A stretch of 64,000 bases of DNA from Paenibacillus lignilyticus. GTDB taxonomy: Bacteria; Bacillota; Bacilli; Paenibacillales; Paenibacillaceae. The stretch is from assembly GCF_017942085.1 (NCBI RefSeq), contig NZ_JAGKSP010000004.1, positions 248,001-312,000 of the forward strand, given 5' to 3'. Positions 43,426-52,205 of this stretch are shown one piece after another. Under the pieces are notes generated by a model. It searched no databases, was not told where the DNA came from, and saw only the letters and a list, made by a program, of their open reading frames with translations. Every line of letters begins with the position of its first letter. Position 1 is the stretch's first letter. The position numbers were made by a program, and so were the translations under genes.

Positions 43426-44589
43426 ATGACAATTGCTGTATTGGAACGGCTGACAACTGAAGAACGGCTTATGAATATGCCGACTGCAGAAGGACAGGTA
43501 ACGACTTCAGATCATGCATTATTGACAGCTTTCATTAGGGAAGCAGCAATCGTGAACGTATCTCATACTTGCCAGGATGTCATTTCGCAATTCGCGTTAA
43601 CACCGGATCATGAATGTGTCGTAGTTTGCGATGACATGGACCGGCCGATTGGACTTGTTATGCGAAATAAACTCACGATCATTCAGACGCATCGATTCGG
43701 CAGAGAGCTGTATTACGGCCGTTCGATTGCGAAGCTGATGGATCGTCAGCCGCTTATCGTGAATCAAGGGATTTCCATGCAGGAGCTGCTTGACCGCGCG
43801 CTTGGACGTGAAGAGAAAACGTTGTACGATTGTGTACTTGTTACGGAGAATGATCGATTTATCGGCATGCTGACCATGGCGGATTTACTGAAAATGTCCC
43901 GATTGCTCCAGCAGCGGAGCGTAAAAGCTCAAGTGAACATGATACGCGGTGCAGAAGTGATGATCGAAGAAATCGATCGTTCTATCGTCCATGTGCAGGA
44001 AGCTTCTCTGTTAGGCGAATCGATGTCCGGAGAAATGCTGGAATTGACGCTCAAAGGCAAGAACGAGCTCGATAAAGTATCGATGGCCTTTCATAATCTG
44101 ACGAAACGCACGGACGTTCAGGAAAACCAAATCAGCGATCTGCAGGATCGTGCCGGATCGATTGACAAGGTGTCGAAGCTGATTCGCGGCTTAGCGGATC
44201 AATGCAATTTGCTGGCGGTTAACGCAGCGATCGAAGCTGCTCGTGCCGGCGAGCATGGCAGAGGATTCGCGGTTGTTGCCGATGAGGTTCGTAAGCTTGC
44301 TACGCAGACGAAGGAGTCCGCAGAGGATATCAATCGCATGATTGGCTCCATTATGGAAGCGGTCAAAGAAACGGTTCATCTGGTTAGCTTGGGCAAGACG
44401 GAAGCAGATACGAGCCAAATATACATAAAAGAAGCGGCGGACGTATTCCAGCAGCTGTTCCATGCAGCCGCAGGAAGCAGCGACAGCTCCGGCGAGATCG
44501 GAAGGCTGTCGAACCAAGCGTATTTGCAATCGCAGCGCGTAACGGAGCAAATGAAGCATTTGATCCAGGATTTGCAAGTGAAAGAGTGA
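43426..44589 (+). CDS. Soluble CBS-pair/chemoreceptor-signalling protein inside the pst operon
   Basis: A 387-residue protein without membrane segments. Residues about 30-165 form a CBS pair ([22 protein letters not shown] ... [20 protein letters not shown]). The C-terminal half (about 175-387) is a coiled-coil MCP signalling domain with the hairpin tip [37 protein letters not shown], which binds CheW and CheA in chemoreceptors (established). It lies between pstA and pstB, 36 bp after pstA, behind AAAGGAGAG. CBS pairs bind adenine nucleotides, so it may report energy or nucleotide state to the chemotaxis array during phosphate starvation (inference). A related CBS region occurs at 52206. Confidence 0.9.
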   Translation: MTIAVLERLTTEERLMNMPTAEGQVTTSDHALLTAFIREAAIVNVSHTCQDVISQFALTPDHECVVVCDDMDRPIGLVMRNKLTIIQTHRFGRELYYGRSIAKLMDRQPLIVNQGISMQELLDRALGREEKTLYDCVLVTENDRFIGMLTMADLLKMSRLLQQRSVKAQVNMIRGAEVMIEEIDRSIVHVQEASLLGESMSGEMLELTLKGKNELDKVSMAFHNLTKRTDVQENQISDLQDRAGSIDKVSKLIRGLADQCNLLAVNAAIEAARAGEHGRGFAVVADEVRKLATQTKESAEDINRMIGSIMEAVKETVHLVSLGKTEADTSQIYIKEAADVFQQLFHAAAGSSDSSGEIGRLSNQAYLQSQRVTEQMKHLIQDLQVKE

Positions 44590-44706
44590 ATTTTAATACT
44601 GCGTTTACAAAACGAACATATTCGATAAACAAATTCACGCTATCCTAGTTCAAGGAAGGCCTGAAACGGACGGTTAAGAAGTCCACCCAATACGGAGGAA
44701 TATGCC

Positions 44707-45477
44707 ATGCAATCAACAGCTTCCCAGACTTTGATAGATATTCATAAATTAAATTTACATTATGGACAATTCCACGCCTTGAAGGACGTAACGATGGATA
44801 TTCCGGAGAAAGCGATCACGGCTTTCATCGGGCCCTCGGGCTGCGGGAAATCGACGCTGCTTCGTACGCTTAACCGGATGAATGATATGATTCCAGGCAC
44901 AAGAATCGAAGGCAAGATCACAATCGGCGGTGCGGACATCTATTCGAAAGAAGTGGATGTGGAAACACTGCGCAAGAAAGTCGGCATGGTATTCCAACAG
45001 CCGAATCCATTCCCGAAATCCATCTATGATAATGTTGCCTACGGCCCGCGTTTGCACGGCATTCGCAGCAAACAGAAGCTCGACGAAATCGTGGAATCCA
45101 GTCTTCGTTCCGCAGTATTGTGGGATGAAGTCAAGGATTATCTGAAGCGTTCGGCGCTTAGCCTCTCCGGCGGACAACAGCAGCGTCTCTGTATTGCGCG
45201 TGCAATTGCCGTTAACCCTGATATTCTGCTTATGGATGAAGCGACTTCCGCACTTGATCCGATCTCGACACTGAAGATCGAAGAACTGGCACAAGAGCTG
45301 AAAGATAAATATACAATCGTCATGGTCACGCACAACATGCATCAAGCGGCACGTGTTTCTAATCAGACGGTATTCTTCCTCAATGGTGAAGTAGTGGAGT
45401 TCTCGGAGACGGAGAAACTGTTTTCCAATCCACGCGATCAACGCACGGAAGACTATATTAGCGGCCGATTCGGCTAA
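44707..45477 (+). CDS. pstB: Phosphate ABC transporter ATPase PstB
   Basis: A 256-residue ATPase. Walker A is GPSGCGKST, the Q-loop is [21 protein letters not shown] (PstB-specific), the ABC signature is [14 protein letters not shown], Walker B is [13 protein letters not shown], and the H-loop is VTHNM. It ends in DYISGRFG, typical of PstB. It energises phosphate import through PstC/PstA. A second copy is at 50213. Confidence 0.96.
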   Translation: MQSTASQTLIDIHKLNLHYGQFHALKDVTMDIPEKAITAFIGPSGCGKSTLLRTLNRMNDMIPGTRIEGKITIGGADIYSKEVDVETLRKKVGMVFQQPNPFPKSIYDNVAYGPRLHGIRSKQKLDEIVESSLRSAVLWDEVKDYLKRSALSLSGGQQQRLCIARAIAVNPDILLMDEATSALDPISTLKIEELAQELKDKYTIVMVTHNMHQAARVSNQTVFFLNGEVVEFSETEKLFSNPRDQRTEDYISGRFG

Positions 45478-45506
45478 TTCCTAAACCACAGAGGGAGAGC
45501 ATTTAA

Positions 45507-46172
45507 GTGATGATGACGAAGCGCAAAGAATTTGATCATGGACTCGAGGAATTGAACGAGCTGATCGTAGATATGGGTCAACGCGTAGAGGCGGTTATCG
45601 CGAAGGCGATGAACGCATTGGAAACGATCGATGTGCCTGCAGCCAAGCAAATCATTCAAGATGACAAATCGATCAACAAAATCGAAGAAAAAATTTCGGA
45701 ATTAGGCGCGATGCTGATTGCCACCCAGCAGCCGGTTGCTAAGGATTTAAGACGTATCCTGGTCGCTTTCCGAATTGCCTCCGACTTGGAGCGGATGGGC
45801 GATTTGGCAGTAGACGTAGCAAAAGTCGTGCTGAGACTGGAAGGGCAAGTATTGATCAAACCGTTGATCGATTTGCCTCGAATGACGCAGATCGTGCAGA
45901 TGATGACTTATGAAGCGATACAATCGTTCGTTCAAGAGAATGTCAACATGGCCTACAAAATGGCTAAAGACGATGATCTCGTCGATGCGCTTTATTCGCA
46001 AATCATCCGCGAGCTGTTCTCGCTCATGATGGAAAATCCGAAAACGATCTCCCAAGCCAACCTGCTTAGCTTCGTCGGACGTTACATCGAACGTTTCGCG
46101 GATCATGCAACGAACATTGGGGAATCGGTCGTGTACTTGGTAACAGGTTCAAGACCGGATCTTAACTCCTGA
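45507..46172 (+). CDS. phoU: Phosphate uptake regulator PhoU
   Basis: About 221 residues, two PhoU repeats of three helices each. The metal-site motifs are RRILVAFRIASDLERMGDLAVDVAK (first repeat) and RYIERFADHATNIGESVVYLV (second). PhoU restrains PstSCAB transport and signalling to the PhoR kinase (family knowledge). The start is GTG 45507 or one of the two ATGs directly after it, behind GAGGGAGAG. It is the last gene of the operon. Confidence 0.94.
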   Translation: MMMTKRKEFDHGLEELNELIVDMGQRVEAVIAKAMNALETIDVPAAKQIIQDDKSINKIEEKISELGAMLIATQQPVAKDLRRILVAFRIASDLERMGDLAVDVAKVVLRLEGQVLIKPLIDLPRMTQIVQMMTYEAIQSFVQENVNMAYKMAKDDDLVDALYSQIIRELFSLMMENPKTISQANLLSFVGRYIERFADHATNIGESVVYLVTGSRPDLNS

Positions 46173-46212
46173 TTCACTCAGCACTTATAACTCTAAATAG
46201 CATACCCCAAAG

Positions 46213-46256
46213 CAGCCGATTCGAAGCGAAACTTTACTTCGAATCGGCTGTTTTTT
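46213..46256. terminator. Bidirectional terminator of phoU and the LysR gene
   Basis: CAGCCGATTCGAAG pairs perfectly (14 bp) with CTTCGAATCGGCTG and is followed by six T. One arm is coding sequence: it encodes the last residues of the converging LysR gene, whose stop codon lies in the loop. Confidence 0.88.
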
Positions 46257-47154
46257 GCAGTTTAGGGAGCTCTTTAAGCAAAGCGACCATGCGCTGCTGC
46301 TGTACCGGATTCCAATAATCCGAGCGCCAGGCTGCAACCAGCTTCCAGCTTTGCTGCTGGCCGGGAAGAGGGAGCCGAAGAATACCTCCGGACAATGGAA
46401 GAGCTGCGGAGCTGGGGAGCAGCGCCAGCAAAGAACCGGCTCGGACCGCATTCAAAGCCAAATCGATCCGATCCGTCGAAAGCGGACTGCTAAGTTTGAG
46501 CTGTTCCTTCGCGAACCAGCTGCTAACCGCTTCCTCAATGGATGGATCGGCAAGCTTTACATAAGACTGACCTTGAAGCAAATAAGATGATGCGGTGCCT
46601 CCCTGTTGTGCATCAAGCAGGGGATGGGATTTAGTCGTAAACAGCGAGAGCCGGTCCTCAAGCAGCAGTTCCGATTGGCAGCCTTGCAGCTCCCGTTCAT
46701 AAAGCGGAGAATCCCCAAACACAATAAGGTCAAGTTTCCCTGTATGAAGCTGCTCGAGCAGGCGGTTGGTTTGATCGGTAATGAGGTTGATTTGTAAAGT
46801 AGAAGCCTCTTCTGCGAGACGATACCAATTCCCGCTAAATAGGACGGAGGAAGCCGCGTCTGTACAGCCGATGACGAATTGATGTTTCCCTTGCCGACGG
46901 TAAGAAGCGAAACGCTCCTGAGCCTCGCGATAGAGGCGGTCAATGCCTTCGGCATACTGATACAGCAGCTTGCCGGATTCCGTAAGCATCACCTTTCCTG
47001 TTTTCATCTCGAAGAGCGGCATTCCCCATTCTTCCTCGAGTTTCTTCATATGAAAGCTCACCGTAGGCTGCTTCATGCCAAGCTCATCGGCGACTGCAGT
47101 CACTTTGCGGAGCCGCTCGATTAATACCAAAATCTGCAATCTTAATATATTCAT
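46234..47154 (-). CDS. LysR family transcriptional regulator
   Basis: A 306-residue LTTR. The N-terminal winged helix (about 1-60, LRKVTAVADELGMKQPTVSFHMKKLEEEWGMPLFE) precedes a two-lobed effector domain (about 90-300). It is divergent from the second pstS gene with a 186-bp shared region, so it may control that operon in addition to PhoP. The effector is unknown. Its 3' end forms one arm of the terminator shared with phoU. Confidence 0.9.
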   Translation of the reverse strand: MNILRLQILVLIERLRKVTAVADELGMKQPTVSFHMKKLEEEWGMPLFEMKTGKVMLTESGKLLYQYAEGIDRLYREAQERFASYRRQGKHQFVIGCTDAASSVLFSGNWYRLAEEASTLQINLITDQTNRLLEQLHTGKLDLIVFGDSPLYERELQGCQSELLLEDRLSLFTTKSHPLLDAQQGGTASSYLLQGQSYVKLADPSIEEAVSSWFAKEQLKLSSPLSTDRIDLALNAVRAGSLLALLPSSAALPLSGGILRLPLPGQQQSWKLVAAWRSDYWNPVQQQRMVALLKELPKLQKTADSK

Positions 47155-47234
47155 AATAATAACGCTCCAGTTTCGATTTGGTATTCAATAATTCTATAGT
47201 AAGCAGTGTATTTATACAATTCCTCTATGTAGTT

Positions 47235-47273
47235 TTTGCATTGCGTTAACACTTCGAAAATATCAGATTAATA
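47235..47273 (+). promoter_or_regulatory. PhoP-box-like array upstream of the second pst operon
   Basis: TTTGCA, TTAACA, AAAATA and TTAATA begin at 47235, 47246, 47257 and 47268, again with an exact 11-bp period; the third hexamer is degenerate. The last ends 9 bp before TATACT, the same geometry as at the first pst operon. Confidence 0.6.
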
Positions 47274-47282
47274 CGGGACATC

Positions 47283-47288
47283 TATACT
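47283..47288 (+). promoter_or_regulatory. -10 element of the second pst operon
   Basis: TATACT lies 9 bp after the last Pho-type hexamer and about 50 bp before pstS. Confidence 0.6.
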
Positions 47289-47340
47289 AAGTCTTGTAAA
47301 ACAAATAACCGCGCAGGAGCGGAAGGAGAAACGAACTGAA

Positions 47341-48279
47341 ATGAAAAAGGCATTACTAATTGTTGTAGCACTTATGTTGACGATCGGTTTGGCGGCTTGC
47401 GGCTCGAAGAATGAAGAGAGCACGAACACCAACTCACAAAATAGCGGTACGAATAACGCAGGCGCCGGTGAAGCTTTGAGCGGATCGATTCTGGCAACAG
47501 GTTCATCAGCTCTTCAACCGCTTGTTGAGCAAGTTTCCAAGAAGTTCATGGAAGACGCGAAATACTCGGGCATCACGGTTCAAGTTCAAGGCGGCGGCAG
47601 CGGCACAGGCTTGACTCAAGTATCCGGCGGTCAAGCAACAATCGGTAACTCCGATATTTTCGCGGAAGAGAAGTTCACGGATGCGGATGCGGATAAAGCA
47701 AAAGAATTGGTTGACCATCAAGTAGCGGTTATCGCTATGGCAACTGTAGTCAATAAAGACATTGCGGTAGACAACCTGACAAAACAACAGCTTGTAGACA
47801 TCTTCACCGGTAAAGTGACGAACTGGAAAGAAGTTGGCGGCGCAGATGAGAAAATAACGATCGTAAACCGTCCGGGCAGCTCAGGCACTCGTAAAACATT
47901 TGAGAAATACGCACTGGGTACGAAATCCGAAGACGTTAAAGGCTCCATCCAAGAAGATTCCTCAGGTACCGTTAAGAAGCTTGTTGCCGAAACACCCGGC
48001 GCTATCGGTTACCTTGCCCTTTCCTACATCGACGACACTGTAAAAACAGTGAAATATGAAGGCGTAGAAGCTACAGAAGCAAACATTGTAATAGGCACTT
48101 ATCCGGTATGGGCTTACGAGCACATGTACACAAAAGGCGAGCCGGATGCAGCAACTAAAGCATTCCTGGACTACATGACCAGCGACGAGATTCAAAACGC
48201 TGATGTTGTGGAACTTGGTTACATCCCAATGAGCAAAATGGAAGTAAAACGCGATGTTGACGGCAAAATCACGAAATAA
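47341..48279 (+). CDS. pstS: Phosphate-binding lipoprotein PstS (second copy)
   Basis: A 312-residue lipoprotein: the signal peptide ends in LAAC (Cys20), followed by a Ser/Asn-rich linker. The phosphate-binding motifs are ATGSSALQPL, QGGGSGTG and RPGSSGTRKTF (near 180). It differs clearly from the first PstS, which lacks a lipobox. AGCGGAAGGAG precedes ATG 47341. It is the first gene of the second pst operon. Confidence 0.95.
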   Translation: MKKALLIVVALMLTIGLAACGSKNEESTNTNSQNSGTNNAGAGEALSGSILATGSSALQPLVEQVSKKFMEDAKYSGITVQVQGGGSGTGLTQVSGGQATIGNSDIFAEEKFTDADADKAKELVDHQVAVIAMATVVNKDIAVDNLTKQQLVDIFTGKVTNWKEVGGADEKITIVNRPGSSGTRKTFEKYALGTKSEDVKGSIQEDSSGTVKKLVAETPGAIGYLALSYIDDTVKTVKYEGVEATEANIVIGTYPVWAYEHMYTKGEPDAATKAFLDYMTSDEIQNADVVELGYIPMSKMEVKRDVDGKITK

Positions 48280-48374
48280 GTAAAACCCTAAACAAATAGC
48301 ACAGTCATTAGAGGTGGATACACTCCGCCTCTAATTGCCTGTCATGAGAATGCTAGTTGAAGGAGAGAACATTC

Positions 48375-49313
48375 ATGGAGCAGCCCGCTCGTACAGATAA
48401 GAAACGGATTCAAACGGGGAAGTCAACAAGAGCTATTGTGAAACCGCACGTCATGGAGGAATGGGTAGGTAAAGTATATACAACGCTGTGTATTCTAGTC
48501 CTCGTGATCACGATTGCAGCTATTGTCTATTTCGTTTCTTCCCGCGGTTTGACTACGTTTATTATGGATGGCGTGAGCCTCGGCGGGCTGCTAAGCGGCT
48601 TGAAATGGGATCCGGAAGGTGATATTCCGCTTTATGGCGCATTGCCATTCATCTTCGGATCATTCAGTACTTCGCTTCTTGCAGCGTTGCTCGCGGCACC
48701 GCTTGGTATCTGCGCGGCCGTGTTTATGACGCAAATTATGCCCGGTGTCGGCAAAAAGGTGCTGCAGCCCGTTATTGAGCTGCTAGCCGGTATTCCATCT
48801 GTTGTATTCGGATTTGTCGGACTGAGTATTGTTGTACCGGCCCTAAGGGCTTTATTCCCGGGCCAAGGTATCGGAATTGCGGCGGGATCCATCGTGCTCT
48901 CGCTTATGATTTTGCCAACTGTAACGACGATTGCCACGGATGCGCTGGCTGCATTACCTCGCGGGCTGAAGGAAGCTTCTTACGCGCTTGGTGCTACACG
49001 CTGGCAGACGATTTACCGCATTGTACTGCCAACCACGCTGCCATCGCTCTTAACGGGGGTTGTTCTGGGGATGTCCCGGGCCTTTGGCGAAGCATTGGCT
49101 GTACAAATGGTCATCGGTAACTCGCCTCATATCCCGCATTCCTTGTTTGAATCAGCTTCGACGCTGACGAGTGTCATCACACTCGATATGGGTAACACCG
49201 TTATGGGCTCCACGCACAACAATGTCTTGTGGTCGCTCGCGCTCATTCTGCTTAGCATGACCTTTGTCTTTGTATTCATAGTCCGCTTCCTGGAAAGGAG
49301 AAACCAACGATGA
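48375..49313 (+). CDS. pstC: Phosphate ABC transporter permease PstC (second copy)
   Basis: A 312-residue permease with six spans, LLAGIPSVVFGFVG and an EAA loop, LKEASYALGATRWQTIYRIVLP. ATG 48375 is behind GAAGGAGAG; an in-frame TTG at 48357 lies upstream of that site. Its stop overlaps the pstA start by 4 bp. Confidence 0.95.
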   Translation: MEQPARTDKKRIQTGKSTRAIVKPHVMEEWVGKVYTTLCILVLVITIAAIVYFVSSRGLTTFIMDGVSLGGLLSGLKWDPEGDIPLYGALPFIFGSFSTSLLAALLAAPLGICAAVFMTQIMPGVGKKVLQPVIELLAGIPSVVFGFVGLSIVVPALRALFPGQGIGIAAGSIVLSLMILPTVTTIATDALAALPRGLKEASYALGATRWQTIYRIVLPTTLPSLLTGVVLGMSRAFGEALAVQMVIGNSPHIPHSLFESASTLTSVITLDMGNTVMGSTHNNVLWSLALILLSMTFVFVFIVRFLERRNQR

Positions 49314-50197
49314 ACGCCAAAACCGCAGATCGGCTTGCCACAGGCGTTATTATCGCCGTCGCCTCACTTATCGTTCTTATTTTGGCGGGATTGCTCGGTT
49401 TTATCCTTTTCCGCGGAATAGGCCATATCAGCTTCGATTTCCTGACCTCCGCACCTCAAACCATTAAGGCCGGAGGCGGTATCGGACCGCAGCTCTTTAA
49501 CTCCTTGTTCTTGCTTGTATTGACCTTGATCATCACAATCCCGCTCGGACTTGGTGCCGGGATCTATATGAGTGAATACGCAAAGCCGGGCCGTCTTACG
49601 GATTCCATTCGTTTGGTCGTCGAAGTGCTTTCGTCTTTCCCTTCGATCGTCGTTGGTTTGTTTGGACTCCTAGTTATTGTAAACTTATTCGGCTTCGGGT
49701 TCTCGCTGTTCTCCGGCGCGCTTGCGCTGACCGTATTCAACCTGCCGCTTATGGTTCGAATTACAGAGCAATCGCTCAGCGGTGTGCCGCGCGAGCAGAA
49801 GGAAGCGAGCTTGGCGCTTGGCTTATCGCGCTGGAAGACGATCACATCGGTTATGCTGCCGATCGCAATGCCGACGATTGTCACAGGTACCATTCTTGCT
49901 TCGGGCCGTGTATTCGGTGAAGCGGCTGCGCTGCTGTTCACTGCCGGCATGAGCTCGCCGCGCCTGGATTTCACGAATTGGAATCCGCTCAGCCCATTCT
50001 CCCCGCTGAATCCGTTCCGTCCGGCAGAGACGCTGGCGGTGCATATTTGGAAAATCAACAGTGAAGGCTTGGCTCCGGATGCCGCAGAAATCGCTGCAGG
50101 TGCTTCTGCCGTCTTGCTCATCATGGTTCTCTTGTTCAACTTCTCCGCCAGATGGTTTGGAAGATATTTGCATCGTAGATTTACGGCAACCAAATAG
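49310..50197 (+). CDS. pstA: Phosphate ABC transporter permease PstA (second copy)
   Basis: A 295-residue permease with six spans. VLSSFPSIVVGLFGLLV and REQKEASLALGLSRWKTITSVMLPIAM (EAA loop) are the key segments. GAAAGGAG lies at the end of pstC. The 4-bp overlap points to translational coupling. Confidence 0.95.
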   Translation: MNAKTADRLATGVIIAVASLIVLILAGLLGFILFRGIGHISFDFLTSAPQTIKAGGGIGPQLFNSLFLLVLTLIITIPLGLGAGIYMSEYAKPGRLTDSIRLVVEVLSSFPSIVVGLFGLLVIVNLFGFGFSLFSGALALTVFNLPLMVRITEQSLSGVPREQKEASLALGLSRWKTITSVMLPIAMPTIVTGTILASGRVFGEAAALLFTAGMSSPRLDFTNWNPLSPFSPLNPFRPAETLAVHIWKINSEGLAPDAAEIAAGASAVLLIMVLLFNFSARWFGRYLHRRFTATK

Positions 50198-50212
50198 GGA
50201 AGGGTGACGAAC

Positions 50213-50971
50213 ATGCAAACAGAAGGATTGGTAGCCAAAGATCTTCATGTATTCTATGGAGAGAAAGAAGCAATCAAAGGCGTATCGCTCGCATTCGCCG
50301 CGCGTGAAGTAACGGCATTGATCGGGCCTTCAGGTTGCGGTAAATCTACATTTCTGCGCAGCTTGAACCGGATGAATGATACGATTGACGGTGTCCGCAC
50401 ATCCGGAGAGATCTGGATGGATGGCGAGAATGTGAACGAGGCCGGCGTCGATGTCGTTCAACTGCGCCAGAAGATCGGCATGGTTTGGCAGCGTCCGAAC
50501 CCGTTTCATAAATCCATTTATGAAAATATTGCTTTCGGACCGCGTTACCATGGCGTACGGAACAAGAAGCAGCTGGACGAAATCGTGGAGGACTGCTTAC
50601 GCAAGGCAGCACTTTGGGATGAAACGAAGGACCGGCTTCACAACTCCGCGCTTGCACTTTCAGGCGGTCAACAGCAGCGTCTGTGCATCGCGCGTTCGAT
50701 CGCCGTTAAACCGAAAGTCATCTTGATGGATGAACCCGCTTCAGCACTCGATCCGGTATCGACTGCGAAGGTGGAAGAGCTGATTTCGGAGCTGAAGCAG
50801 GATTTCAGCATCGTCATCGTAACTCACAATATGCATCAAGCGGCAAGGGTGTCGGACAAGACCGCGTTCTTCTATATGGGCAAAGTCGTGGAGTATGATC
50901 AAACGGACAAAATCTTCACGAATCCATCCGAGAAAGCTACCGATGATTACATCTCGGGCCGTTTCGGGTAA
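50213..50971 (+). CDS. pstB: Phosphate ABC transporter ATPase PstB (second copy)
   Basis: About 252 residues: Walker [10 protein letters not shown], a Q-loop region [19 protein letters not shown], signature [14 protein letters not shown], Walker [14 protein letters not shown] and the same DYISGRFG ending as the first copy. ATG 50213 is favoured over GTG 50204 by its distance from GGAAGGG. This copy keeps the usual DEP after Walker B, whereas the first copy has DEA. Confidence 0.95.
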   Translation: MQTEGLVAKDLHVFYGEKEAIKGVSLAFAAREVTALIGPSGCGKSTFLRSLNRMNDTIDGVRTSGEIWMDGENVNEAGVDVVQLRQKIGMVWQRPNPFHKSIYENIAFGPRYHGVRNKKQLDEIVEDCLRKAALWDETKDRLHNSALALSGGQQQRLCIARSIAVKPKVILMDEPASALDPVSTAKVEELISELKQDFSIVIVTHNMHQAARVSDKTAFFYMGKVVEYDQTDKIFTNPSEKATDDYISGRFG

Positions 50972-50993
50972 TCCATCGCAGGAGGCGACGCAG

Positions 50994-51653
50994 ATGATCA
51001 AGCGAAAAGAGCTGGACGAAGGGTTAGAGCTGCTGAAACAGAAGCTCATTGAGATGGGTAACCGCGTTGAAACGGGATTAGCCGGCGCGATGAAGGCGCT
51101 CGAGGAGTTAGACGTTGAAGCGGCACGCATTATTATTGCGGAGGATATTAGGCTTAATCGACTGGAAGAGAGCATCGACGAGATCGGTGCTCGTATGATT
51201 GCTACGCAGCAGCCGGTCGCGAAGGATTTGCGCCGCATCCTGATCGCCTTCAAGATGGCGGCTGATCTGGAGCGGATGGGCGATCTGACGGTCGATATCG
51301 CGAAGGTCGTCGTACGCCTTGAAGGGCAGACGCTCATGAAACCGTTGGTTGATCTACCGCGCATGGCCGAGATTACCGGCCAAATGATTCGTGAATCCAT
51401 CCAATCCTACGTACAGGAAAATGTAAATCTCGCCTGCAAGATGGCCAAGGACGATGATCAAGTGGATGCGCTGTTCGCGGAAGTGATCCGTGAGTTGTTC
51501 GCCGTGATGATCGAGAATCCGAAGACGATTTCGCAAGCCAGCTTGATCAGCTTCGTCGGCCGTTATATCGAGCGGATCGCCGACCATGCCACGAATATCG
51601 GCGAAAGCGTCGTTTTTCTCGTGACAGGCAAACGACCCGATTTGAATATGTAA
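50994..51653 (+). CDS. phoU: Phosphate uptake regulator PhoU (second copy)
   Basis: A 219-residue PhoU closely similar to the copy at 45507. It shares ATQQPVAKDLRRIL and DLERMGDLTVDIAKVVVRLEGQ, and ends RYIERIADHATNIGESVVFLV. The start is ATG 50994, 8 nt after GGAGG. It closes the second pst operon. Confidence 0.95.
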   Translation: MIKRKELDEGLELLKQKLIEMGNRVETGLAGAMKALEELDVEAARIIIAEDIRLNRLEESIDEIGARMIATQQPVAKDLRRILIAFKMAADLERMGDLTVDIAKVVVRLEGQTLMKPLVDLPRMAEITGQMIRESIQSYVQENVNLACKMAKDDDQVDALFAEVIRELFAVMIENPKTISQASLISFVGRYIERIADHATNIGESVVFLVTGKRPDLNM

Positions 51654-51666
51654 TTCATAGGTATAA

Positions 51667-51703
51667 GCCGGTGCTGCGCATGATGCGCGATACCGGTTTT
51701 TTT
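51667..51703 (+). terminator. Terminator of the second pst operon
   Basis: GCCGGT...TGCGC pairs with GCGC...ACCGG, followed by seven T. It separates pst-phoU from the c-di-GMP genes. Confidence 0.8.
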
Positions 51704-51801
51704 ACGTGGAGTTAACAATAGGACAATACTTCCATCACACTTTATTCCTACAATGGAACTTATGGGATAGTCAAAAAGACTCAGGCCTAAGAGGGATTCA
51801 T

Positions 51802-52203
51802 ATGAACGAAATCAGCTACGGATTATTAGACAAAACAATGCTGCATCGTTTACAGGAAAGTTGGCATCATGATGGCATTGGTGTGATTGCCTTACAGCTG
51901 CTTCAGGGCACGCCTGCCGCGGTTGATGAAGTCTTGAATGAATGGGTGAACGAACAGGATGGGCTCGTGTGGAACAGCACGATGGGGGATGACCGGTTTT
52001 ATTTCTTAGCTTGCGGCCTGGCGGGGGCTGAGGGACTGGCGTCAAAGCTTCGACTTGGAATCGATCATTTGAAAGAGAAATTATGCAAATCTTTCGAGGC
52101 TATTCGGATCGGCAGCCTGAAAGAACCGGATGGAAAACCGGAGTTTGCGGTAGGGTATGCCGTTTCCTTTCCTTCAGGGCAAATGGCCGCTCCATGGAAG
52201 TGA
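51802..52203 (+). CDS. Small protein of unknown function, possibly a degenerate GGDEF-like domain
   Basis: A 133-residue cytoplasmic protein, the first of three coupled genes. The alternation IGVIALQLLQG ... DDRFYFLACGLAG ... FAVGYAVSF is reminiscent of a GGDEF-type fold without the signature. The N-terminal half of the EAL protein two genes on has a similar look. This is weak structural inference; I do not recognise a family. ATG 51802 follows AGAGGG. Its stop lies just before the next gene's start. Confidence 0.65.
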   Translation: MNEISYGLLDKTMLHRLQESWHHDGIGVIALQLLQGTPAAVDEVLNEWVNEQDGLVWNSTMGDDRFYFLACGLAGAEGLASKLRLGIDHLKEKLCKSFEAIRIGSLKEPDGKPEFAVGYAVSFPSGQMAAPWK

Positions 52204-52205
52204 GT

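Noticed and set aside
44602..44635. A Pho box before pstB (TTTACA, TAAACA, TTCACG)
   Set aside because: The hexamers do not keep the 11-bp step and no -10 follows at the expected distance.
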